From contig JAOSKM010000002.1 of the NCBI GenBank assembly GCA_027493625.1, positions 682,001 through 746,000 on the forward strand: 64,000 bases of DNA, written 5' to 3'. Positions 40,028 through 48,355 of the stretch are shown here, one piece after another. The notes below the pieces were generated by a model that saw only the letters and a list, made by a program, of their open reading frames with translations, made no database searches and was not told the origin of the DNA. The DNA comes from Planctomycetota bacterium (GTDB lineage Bacteria > Planctomycetota > UBA8742 > UBA2392). Each line of letters begins with the position of its first letter. Within the stretch, counting starts at the first letter, position 1. The position numbers and the translations under genes are program-made.

Positions 40028-40764
40028 CCTTCAACCGGTTCAGCACACGCCGGCACTTTGCGACCAGCTTGGCAGGCTCGTCCTTGACACCCTTGCGCGC
40101 CAGCAGCTTACCCATGACGCGGGCCTGATCGGGGCTCAGCGCGACCTCCATAACGCCGGCGTGGTCGCGGTGCAGCAGCATGTGCAGCGGCGCGGGCTTT
40201 TCGTCCACGGGGGAAAAGCTGCTTGTCCAGCAGGGCGTCGATCAGCCCACCCACGTCCCACTCGAAGGTTTCCAGGCGCGGGTTGGTCGCGTCGGGCCAG
40301 TGGCCGCGGATCAGCCGCTCGTAGCGCAGCAGCTCCGGCAGCCAGGGCGCGCGGTGCAGCGGCGGCTGCGGTTTGGGCTTACCCGGCGGCTTGCGCGGTT
40401 TGCTGTCGGCCAGCTTCTGCACCCAGGCCGCCAGCGCGCGGCCGTCGGCGTCGTCGTTTTCGCGCAGCTCGAACTCGTCGCTGTCGGTCAGGCGCTTGGT
40501 CAACTCGGCCTGGTCGCAGTCCAGAGCGACCTGCAGGGCAATCCAGCTGGCGGGGAAGCGCGGGTTGTACCAGTTGTTGCCGATGTCGTTGGCGTGCAGG
40601 CGCACCACGGCCTCAAGGCGCGACAGGCTCAGCGCGCGGATCTGCTCGTTCTCGGCGTCGTCGAGGTCGGTGAAGCGGTCGAACTTGGCCTGGCCCCAGG
40701 CGTCACGGATCCAGTTCTTGTAGAGCAGCTCATAAACCGCGCGGTACTGTGCTTCCAACGACAT
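40023..40764 (-). CDS. Uncharacterised protein downstream of DUF692 (frameshifted)
   Basis: ORF 40108-40764 (..LLDKQLFP) continues as VDEKPAPLHMLLHRDHAGVMEVALSPDQA in ORF 40023-40208 across GGGGGAAAA at 40209-40217. Confidence 0.6.
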
Positions 40765-40775
40765 AACTGCCTTTC

Positions 40776-40905
40776 AACCACGAAGGGCCACGAAGGACCA
40801 CGAAGTGGCTGGTTGGTAATCGTTTCCTGAGCTGTGCATTCGCTTTCTCATTCAGCAATCCGCCACGAAAAGGACCTTAGTGGCCCTTGGTGGCCCTTCG
40901 TGGTT
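40776..40905. repeat. Empty mini-element with TIRs of the GxxExxY-cassette type
   Basis: AACCACGAAGGGCCACGAAGGACCACGAAG (40776-40805) and inverted partner 40876-40905. Confidence 0.75.
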
Positions 40906-41755
40906 CCCCGCTGCTCGCATTCAGCAGCCATTCCGGCCGAAGCTCATTCACTACTTTGCGTACCTGCTGGGCCTGCTTCACGGCGCCTTGCTCGGTGGCG
41001 TCTTCCACCTCGATGGTGATGGCCTTCAGGTTGGGCAGCTGTGGCAGCAGCTCGCGCAGCAGGTAAAGGCTTTCCTCGGGGATCGGTCCCGCGCCGTGCA
41101 GGTCGCGGTAGATACGGCCGCCATGGCAGGGCTCAATGCGCGCACCGGCCAGGTGCACCTCGATGATTCTTGACAGGTCAAGCTTTTCGATCGCGTGGTC
41201 CGGCTGGTCGCCCTTGCCGACGCAGAGCTGGTAGGACCACACATGGCCCAGGTCCAGCACCAGGCCGCAATCAGCGCCATGCGCGACTTCGTTCAGGTAG
41301 TCGAACAGGTGCATGTCGCCGACCACCAGCTCGTAGGGCGCGTTCTCGGGCAGCAGCGGGCCGGGGATGCGTTTTGCAAGCGCCTTCAGGTTCGCCACAG
41401 TCGCCTTCACGCACTGGGCGTTCAGGATCGCGGGGAAAAAGAAGTCCGTGTAGCGGCCGTCGATGTGGCGCACAGCCAGTTCCTCCACGGTCCAGGGCGG
41501 GTTGAGCAGGGCCTGGTTTCTGGCGCAGCCTTCAATGGGGCCGTCCGGGCAGAGCGCCGGGCCCACCGGGTCGAGGCCCTCGTGGTGGTAGGTTCGCGGC
41601 ACGTCGTCGGGGATGTCGGCAAAGTGCGCGGCCGTATGCTCATAGTCGCCGCGCGAATAGACCTCAAGGAAATCGAAGCCGCTGCGGTGGTGCTTGATCA
41701 GCTTTCGGAAATCCGGCTGGCTGTCGAAGATGTCGATGCCCAAACCCACGCCCAT
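40877..41755 (-). CDS. DUF692 family protein (putative multinuclear non-heme iron oxidase, MNIO)
   Basis: MGVGLGIDIFDS.., FDFLEVYSRGDY, LPENAPYELVVGDMHLFDYLNEV, GLVLDLGHVWSYQL, IEVHLAGARIE. Confidence 0.75.
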   Translation of the reverse strand: MGVGLGIDIFDSQPDFRKLIKHHRSGFDFLEVYSRGDYEHTAAHFADIPDDVPRTYHHEGLDPVGPALCPDGPIEGCARNQALLNPPWTVEELAVRHIDGRYTDFFFPAILNAQCVKATVANLKALAKRIPGPLLPENAPYELVVGDMHLFDYLNEVAHGADCGLVLDLGHVWSYQLCVGKGDQPDHAIEKLDLSRIIEVHLAGARIEPCHGGRIYRDLHGAGPIPEESLYLLRELLPQLPNLKAITIEVEDATEQGAVKQAQQVRKVVNELRPEWLLNASSGEPRRATKGH

Positions 41756-41828
41756 GATCGGCGCGCTGAGGACCTGCTGGAACGCGGATGACTGCGACAA
41801 GGTGTACCTCAAGTGCAGAGCAAACAGC

Positions 41829-41908
41829 AAATTACCAATAACCAATTAGCAATTACCAATTCAAGCGGTGTGCAGCCTGCATTGGTAATTGGTCATTGGT
41901 TATTGTTC
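41829..41908. repeat. Period-7 inverted micro-repeat (ATTGGTA), interrupted by IS4-type element
   Basis: ccaataa|ccaatta|gcaatta|ccaat and attggta|attggtc|attggtt|attgttc. Confidence 0.85.
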
Positions 41909-41910
41909 AT

Positions 41911-43238
41911 CACTACTGTCCGGTTAACTTTTCAGCTGTTGGCTGGCAAGGCTTTGGTTTAGGGGTGTTTCGGTTCATGGGCTAGTGTATCGATTTCATT
42001 TTGCGGTGCCTTTGTCGGCATGATCCTTCCACCTCATGGTGGAGGGTACGCGCCTATGAACCGCGGCCGAACGGTCATTGCCCAACTTCTCGACTTCCTG
42101 CCCAAGCGCGAGTTCGACCGATTCGTCGCCCAACGCGGTGGCAACCACCGGGTCAAGCGTTTCTCCTGCTTCGACCAGTTTCTCGCGCTGGCCTTCGCGC
42201 AGTTGACCTCCCGCGACAGCCTGCGCGACATCGTCACTTGCCTCGGCGCGATGAAGCCCAAACTTTATCACGCCGGCTTTCGCGGCAGCGTGTCGCGCAG
42301 CACCCTGGCCGACGCCAACGAGCGTCGCGACTGGCGCATCTTCAGCGACCTGGCGCAAACCCTGATCACCCGTGCGAGATCGCTCTACGCGGGCGAGCCC
42401 TTCGCCTTCGATCTGGACCGGACCGTCTACGCCTTCGACTCCACCACCATAGACCTCTGCCTCTCGCTGTTTCCCTGGGCGCAGTTCCGCCGCCGCAAGA
42501 GCGCGGTCAAGCTCCACACGCTGCTGGACCTGCGCGGCAACATCCCGACATTCGTGCATGTCTCCAGCGGCGCCATGGCCGACGTGCGAGCCCTGGACGT
42601 TCTGCCGCTCGAGGCCGGCGCGATCTACGTGCTGGACCGCGGCTACATCGACTTCGCGCGCCTGTACCGCTTCACCGGGCACGGCGCCTTCTTCATCGTG
42701 CGCTCCAGGAAGAAGCTCGACTTCGCCACCCGCAACTACAGCAGAGTGGACAAGTCAACCGGCGTGTGCAGCGACAGTGTCATCCGGCTGCGTGGCCCAA
42801 AGAGCAAGGGACTGTACCCGGAGCGGCTGCGGCGGATCAGCTTCTTTGCCGAGGACATCGGCAAGCGGCTGGTGTTCCTGACCAACAACTTCACGCTGCC
42901 CGCGGAGGTGATCGCTGCGCTGTACAAACAGCGCTGGCAGGTGGAGCTGTTCTTCAAGTGGATCAAGCAGAACCTGAGGATCAAGGCGTTCTACGGCACT
43001 TCGCCGAACGCGGTGAAGACGCAGGTTTGGATTGCGGTGTGCGTGTATCTGCTGGTGGCGATCGCGCGCAAGGAGTTGAAGGTGGAGCGAAGCCTGAGTG
43101 AAATGATGCAAATCCTCAGCATTTCACTTTTCGAGCGAACGCCTATTTCAACGGCCTTCGCAGCCGATCCGCCGGAAACGGAAGCAAGCGAGTGTCGTAA
43201 CCAGCGGTCACTGTTTAACTTATGACCGGACAGTAGTG
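41911..43238 (+). mobile_element. IS4-family insertion sequence with 9-bp target duplication
   Basis: TIR CACTACTGTCCGGT / ACCGGACAGTAGTG; TSD ATTGTTCAT at 41902-41910 and 43239-43247. Confidence 0.93.
42056..43225 (+). CDS. IS4-family transposase (DDE, DUF4372-type N-terminus)
   Basis: VAQRGGNHRVKRFSCFDQFLALAFAQLTSRDSLRDI; YAFDSTTIDLCLSLF; YVLDRGYIDFARLY; YKQRWQVELFFKWIKQNLRIKAFYGTS. Confidence 0.94.
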   Translation: MNRGRTVIAQLLDFLPKREFDRFVAQRGGNHRVKRFSCFDQFLALAFAQLTSRDSLRDIVTCLGAMKPKLYHAGFRGSVSRSTLADANERRDWRIFSDLAQTLITRARSLYAGEPFAFDLDRTVYAFDSTTIDLCLSLFPWAQFRRRKSAVKLHTLLDLRGNIPTFVHVSSGAMADVRALDVLPLEAGAIYVLDRGYIDFARLYRFTGHGAFFIVRSRKKLDFATRNYSRVDKSTGVCSDSVIRLRGPKSKGLYPERLRRISFFAEDIGKRLVFLTNNFTLPAEVIAALYKQRWQVELFFKWIKQNLRIKAFYGTSPNAVKTQVWIAVCVYLLVAIARKELKVERSLSEMMQILSISLFERTPISTAFAADPPETEASECRNQRSLFNL

Positions 43239-43256
43239 ATTGTTCATTGCTTTTGT

Positions 43257-45635
43257 TTATGTCGCTGCGTCGCCTTCTCCGCCTTCGCTGCGTTCGGCCG
43301 GGATCAGCACGCCTTCCTTCTCGCTCTCGATCAGCAGTTCCTCGAGGCTGCGGCTGACCTTGCCGCTGCGTTTGAGCAATTCGCCCAGCACGCGTGACAG
43401 GAAGCGCACGCCCAGGATGCTGGCGTGTTTCACCGTCTCGCGCACTTCCGGGCTCAGCCGGTCGATGCGCGCCGTGACCAGCGAGCTCAGCGAGCCCGGC
43501 AGGCGCGCGGTGTCGCTGCTCTTCATGCGCAGCTTGCTGCGGCGCTTGGTGGATTCGTCGGCGCTTTCGGGCGCCTTCACGTTCTCGAGCTCGCCGGTTT
43601 CGTGCAGGTGCAGGATCAGCTGCTCCGTGAAGAACGGGTTACCCTTGGCCTTGCCGCTGATCAGGCGGCAGGCCTCGGTCTCGAGTTCCTTGTCGCCGCC
43701 CAGCAGGGCCTTGGCCATGGCCTGGGTGAACTCGTCGCCGGTGATGGGCTGCAGCTCGAAGTCTTTCAGTTCAGTGTCCTGGGCAATCTGCAGCTCCGGC
43801 TTGCTGCCGTCGTCCGTGAAGCGCGAGGTCGCCAGGATCGCCAGCGGCAGGCTGGCGATGTTGCGCGTCATGGCCGTCAGCCACGCGGCCGTTGACGCGT
43901 CAATCCAGTGGGTGTCCTCCACTTCCAGCACCGTGGGCGCGGTGTGGGCCAGCGCTCGCAGCAGCTCCTTCACCGCGATGATGCGGTTCTCGTGGCGCAG
44001 CTTGGGATCGTCCAGCTTGGCGAACGGCGAGTCGTCCCAGTGGCAGTCCACAAGGTCGGCCGCGAAGCTGAGCGTGCGCTTGAGCTCGGAGCGCGTGCCC
44101 TCGGGGATCTTGTCGTTGCCTTCGAACTGCGCGTAGTGGGCCTCGATAGCCTTGCGCTTGTCCTCCTGGCTGGCGCTTTCGGCGATGCCGAACCAGCTGC
44201 GCAGCCAGGTGCTGACGGCGTTCCAGCCGCTGCGGTGCACGCCGTCGCAGGGCATGGTGATCCAGTGGAAGGGCTCGCCCATTTCCTCAAGCTTCGCGCG
44301 CAGGGCCGCCACCAGGCGGGTTTTGCCCAGGCCCGGCTCACCCAGCAGGCGCATGACGCCCGCGAACTTGGGCTCATCTGCATGGATCGGCGCGATGAAA
44401 TCCAGCAGCGCGGCCAGTTCTTTGTCACGGCCGAGCATCGGGTTGCGGTACACGAAGCCGCGTACGCGCCCGCGCATGCCGGTGGGCTGGAACACCTGCT
44501 CTTCTTTCTCTTTGCCTTTCAGGATGCGGGTGCCCTTGTCCTGGAACTCCCAGCGCTTCTCAGCGGCCTTGGAAACCCGCGAGCTGGCCAGCACCTGGCC
44601 CGCCTCGGCCGCGGACATCAGGCGCGCGCTGGTGTTGACGGCGTCGCCGATGCAGGTCCACTCGTTGCGGCGCTCGCCGCCGAGCAGACCGGAGTACACC
44701 AGGCCGGCGTCGATGCCCGCAGAAACCGTGGCACCCTTGACCTTCTCCAGGCCGCCGGACTGCAGGGTCTGGGCGAAGGCCACGGCCTGGGCCTCGGCGT
44801 TTTCGGAGGCCACGGGCGCGCCGAAGAACACCAGCGAGGTGAAGCCCTTGTCGCCGAAGTCGATCTTGTTGATGGTGCCGCCGTGGCGCTTGGCGGCGTC
44901 CAGCATGGCGCGGAACACCTTCTCGATGGCGGCATGGGTCTTCACGCCGTCGAAGCGCAGGAACAGGCTGACCACGTGGCGCAGCTCCGCGCGCTCGCCG
45001 GCGTCGATCACCTGGTCGCTGAAGAACTCGCCCAGCGCCGCTCGGGTGTGCACGGCCTTGGTCTTCTTGCCCTTGCCGGCCTTCTTTTCGCGCTCCGGGT
45101 GCTTGGCCAGCTTCTTGCCCAGCTTGACCGTGCCGCGCTCGGCCCCGTGCTCGGCCTCGGCGGCGCCCTCCACGGCCGGGCCGCGGAAGTACCAGTTGCG
45201 GGCGTTGTTTTCCGGGTCGTGGGGAATGCCCCATTCGAGGCTGCCGTGCTCGGCGCCGATCTTCACGCCGAAGGCCAGTTCGCCGTGGCGGGTCTTGCTG
45301 ACGCCGTGCTGCTTGAACCACTCCACGATCTCGTTGGCCGCGTCGATCGCCCGGTGCACCGAGCCGGGCTCGTCGGGGAACACGGCCGTGAAGGCGTCGC
45401 CCATGAAGTTGGCGATGAAACCGCCGCGCTCGTGCACGGCGTTGACCATGGGGTCGAAGATGCGGGTCAGTTCGCGGCTCATGAGTTCCGCGCCGGCGTC
45501 GCCCAGCTTGAAGGCCACTTCGGTCAGGGACGTGAAGCCGCTGACGTCCACGAACAGCACGGTGGCTTTCAGCTTGCCGTGCTTTTCGCCGGCCTTGCGC
45601 TGCTCGTCGATGAACGCAGGTACGAAGTTCTGCAT
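43257..45635 (-). CDS. Twin class III nucleotidyl cyclase + AAA ATPase (soluble adenylyl cyclase-like architecture)
   Basis: ATVLFVDVSGFTSLTE..GGFIANFMGDAFTAVF; second domain GLLGGERRNEWTCIGDAVNTSARLMSAA; LGEPGLGKTRLVAALRAK Walker A. Confidence 0.86.
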   Translation of the reverse strand: MQNFVPAFIDEQRKAGEKHGKLKATVLFVDVSGFTSLTEVAFKLGDAGAELMSRELTRIFDPMVNAVHERGGFIANFMGDAFTAVFPDEPGSVHRAIDAANEIVEWFKQHGVSKTRHGELAFGVKIGAEHGSLEWGIPHDPENNARNWYFRGPAVEGAAEAEHGAERGTVKLGKKLAKHPEREKKAGKGKKTKAVHTRAALGEFFSDQVIDAGERAELRHVVSLFLRFDGVKTHAAIEKVFRAMLDAAKRHGGTINKIDFGDKGFTSLVFFGAPVASENAEAQAVAFAQTLQSGGLEKVKGATVSAGIDAGLVYSGLLGGERRNEWTCIGDAVNTSARLMSAAEAGQVLASSRVSKAAEKRWEFQDKGTRILKGKEKEEQVFQPTGMRGRVRGFVYRNPMLGRDKELAALLDFIAPIHADEPKFAGVMRLLGEPGLGKTRLVAALRAKLEEMGEPFHWITMPCDGVHRSGWNAVSTWLRSWFGIAESASQEDKRKAIEAHYAQFEGNDKIPEGTRSELKRTLSFAADLVDCHWDDSPFAKLDDPKLRHENRIIAVKELLRALAHTAPTVLEVEDTHWIDASTAAWLTAMTRNIASLPLAILATSRFTDDGSKPELQIAQDTELKDFELQPITGDEFTQAMAKALLGGDKELETEACRLISGKAKGNPFFTEQLILHLHETGELENVKAPESADESTKRRSKLRMKSSDTARLPGSLSSLVTARIDRLSPEVRETVKHASILGVRFLSRVLGELLKRSGKVSRSLEELLIESEKEGVLIPAERSEGGEGDAAT

Positions 45636-45727
45636 GATTGTCCCCTTGAACGGGCCGATTATTGCTTGGCCGGTGCGATAGGCAAACCCCTTTGCCGCTT
45701 CCAATCGAGTCTCGCGGCGTCTCAAGG

Positions 45728-46145
45728 CGCAGGGGACTGTCCCCGAATCTGGGGACTGTCCCCGTTCTGGCACGCTCACCCCGCCGTCCAACTGCCCGTG
45801 AGCCACGAAAACACAAAAGCACAAAAGAACTACCCACGAAATGCCAACTGCAAAAAGCGGTTGTCCACCAAGTGCACGAAGTTCACCAAGAACTGCAACG
45901 GCTTAAGCCACGCGGGGCGTGGAGGCGCTAAGGGCTCTTTTGCAGCTCGAAAGCCGCTTGTGCTCAGGGAACGTGGCTCATGGGCGTCGCGCACCCGGGC
46001 GCCCTGGCGTTGTTTGCCGCTCGGCCCCACAAGTGACCGCCGAGCGCAAATCAGCCCTTTGCGCCCCCGCGCCCCGCGTGGCGAATGCTCTTCTTCGTGT
46101 TCCTTCGTGCCCTTCGTGGGCAACCGCAGTTGCTTTTCCCGCCGG
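45728..46145. repeat. Composite intergenic repeat cluster
   Basis: GGGGACTGTCCCC x2, CACAAAAG units, actgcaaaaagcggttgtccacc / gtgggcaaccgcagttgctttt inverted pair, ccccacaagtgaccgccgagc module. Confidence 0.8.
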
Positions 46146-46282
46146 GCGCGGCTTCTGGTCAGGGGCGTGACACATCGCCCACAGCGCGGGTGACTGACCC
46201 GGCGCAGCGCTCGAATTCAGCGGCAGGTTTTGTCCGGCGCGCTACTTCACAGCCCCGGGATGGCCGGTACGATGAAACGGTT

Positions 46283-48289
46283 ATGAACATACTCTACGTT
46301 CTGCAGGTTCTGATCGGTTTCGGCTTCGTGATCGCAATCCACGAGGCCGGCCACTTCTTCGCCGCCAAGCGCGTGGGCATCACCTGCCCCGCCTTCAGCA
46401 TCGGATTCCCCTTCCCGGTACCGGGCAAGGGCGGCTGGAAGGCCTACAATATCTTCCGCTACAAGTGGCGCGGCACGGAGTACCGCCTGGGATGGATCCC
46501 CTTCGGCGGCTACGTCACCATGCAGGGCCAAAGCGACTCGCCCGGCCAGCTCGAGAAAGCTAAGGAAGACGACCCCGGCGACTACCGCAACAAGACCTAC
46601 TGGCAGAAGACCCAGGTGCTGCTGGGCGGCGTTACCATGAACGCCATCACGGCCGTGATCTTCTTCGTGATTGCTTTCCAGGTTGGCGTCACGTTCATCG
46701 AGCCCACGGTCGGCATGGTTGACCAGAGCAGCCAGGCCTGGGTGGACAACGAAATCCAGGTCGGCGACCGCATCCTGAAGGTCAACGGGCGCGACGTGGT
46801 GGACTTTGAAGACGTGGTCTACGCCGGCATCTTCGACGGCGGCGACAGCATCGACCTGGTGGTCGAGCGCGACGAAGACGGCAAGAAGGTCCAGAAGGAC
46901 GTCACCATCAAGCTGGATGAAGACCCCACCTTCGGCATCAAGCTGCCGGCCATCAAGGCCAAGCACCGCGTGATCCTCACTGAGGAAGAAGCCGCCCTGT
47001 TCCCCGAGGAACTGGGTGAGGACCGCCCCCAGGAAGGGGACGAGATCCTGAAGGTCAACGGCCAGAAGATACGCAACGCGCAGGACGCCCAGGGCTTCAT
47101 TGAGGCCAGCCGCGGAGTGATCAAGCTGACCATGCAGCGCGGTTTTGATGAAGACGCCCGCCAGTGGGAGGTCAGCTACACCCCGCGCCGCAAGTTTTAC
47201 GCTGAGGGCTCAGCCTACAAGGCCGGCATCTCCGAGCTGCCGGCGCCCTGGGTCGACCGGGTGCGCAAGGACGGTCCCGCCGCCAAGGCCGGCCTGAAAA
47301 GCGGCGACCGCTTCGTGGCCGTGGTAGGCCCCAACGGCGCGGAACTCAAGCTGGAAAGCTTCGGCGACCTGACCCGCCTGGTCGATGCGGCCGGCGGCTC
47401 GGCCATGACCCTGCTGGTCGAGCGCGACGGCAAGCGCGAGCAGCTCAGCATCACGCCCGAGCCGCGCGAGAGCCGCCCCGGCCGTTACCAGCTTGGCGTC
47501 ACCGTTTCACCGTTCGCGCCGGGCAGCGACAAGACTGAGGAAGAACAGGCCGCCGAGCTGAACCGCACGGTGGTCGCCTACGGCGTTCGCCCCGGCAGCG
47601 AGGCCGAGAAGGCCGGCCTGAAGCCGGGCGACAAGATCGTCGGCGTGAAGGTCAACGGAGCTGCCAAGACCAATCCCAAGACCGGCGAGTTCGACCGCCT
47701 GGCGCTGGCGACGGCCCTGCAGGACGCGGCGAAGCTGGAAGACCCCGCCGAAATCACTTACGAGGTCGAGCGCGCGGACGGCATCCAGGCAATCAGCTTC
47801 AAGACCGACAACGAGGGGCCCGATTCCGGGGCGATGATGTCCATCGCCGCCGCCGAGCAGCGCAGCGCGCCGGTCACCTACGGCCTTGGCGAAAGCGTGG
47901 TGCAGGGTTTCTACCACAGCAAGAAGGTGGGCTACAAAATCATCATGACCCTGGCCGCGCTGTTCACGGGGCGCGTGAAGGTTTGGCACCTGGGCGGGCC
48001 GGTGGTGATTGCCAAGCGCAGCTACAGCCTGGCCCAGTGGGGCATCGGCACGCTGCTGTTCTTCCTGGCCTTCATCAGCATCAACCTGGCGATCGTCAAC
48101 ATGCTGCCCCTGCCGGTGCTGGACGGCGGCCAGTGGCTGGTCGTCACCATCGAGGCGCTGCGAGGCAAGCCGTTGCCGGAAAAGGCCATGGGCTGGGTGC
48201 AGCTGGCCAGCTTCATCCTGGTCGTGGGCCTGATGCTGTTCGTGCTGGCCAACGACATCATCACCGTGGCCTGGCGAAAATGGGTGTGA
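46283..48289 (+). CDS. rseP: M50 site-2 protease with multiple PDZ-like modules (RseP-type)
   Basis: FVIAIHEAGHFFAAKRVGI; NMLPLPVLDGGQWL; several PDZ-like segments. Confidence 0.92.
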   Translation: MNILYVLQVLIGFGFVIAIHEAGHFFAAKRVGITCPAFSIGFPFPVPGKGGWKAYNIFRYKWRGTEYRLGWIPFGGYVTMQGQSDSPGQLEKAKEDDPGDYRNKTYWQKTQVLLGGVTMNAITAVIFFVIAFQVGVTFIEPTVGMVDQSSQAWVDNEIQVGDRILKVNGRDVVDFEDVVYAGIFDGGDSIDLVVERDEDGKKVQKDVTIKLDEDPTFGIKLPAIKAKHRVILTEEEAALFPEELGEDRPQEGDEILKVNGQKIRNAQDAQGFIEASRGVIKLTMQRGFDEDARQWEVSYTPRRKFYAEGSAYKAGISELPAPWVDRVRKDGPAAKAGLKSGDRFVAVVGPNGAELKLESFGDLTRLVDAAGGSAMTLLVERDGKREQLSITPEPRESRPGRYQLGVTVSPFAPGSDKTEEEQAAELNRTVVAYGVRPGSEAEKAGLKPGDKIVGVKVNGAAKTNPKTGEFDRLALATALQDAAKLEDPAEITYEVERADGIQAISFKTDNEGPDSGAMMSIAAAEQRSAPVTYGLGESVVQGFYHSKKVGYKIIMTLAALFTGRVKVWHLGGPVVIAKRSYSLAQWGIGTLLFFLAFISINLAIVNMLPLPVLDGGQWLVVTIEALRGKPLPEKAMGWVQLASFILVVGLMLFVLANDIITVAWRKWV

Positions 48290-48355
48290 CCGCGGCCGCT
48301 GGCTGTTGGCTGTTGGCTATTAGCTGACCGCCATTGGCCAATAGCTGGGAGCGCA

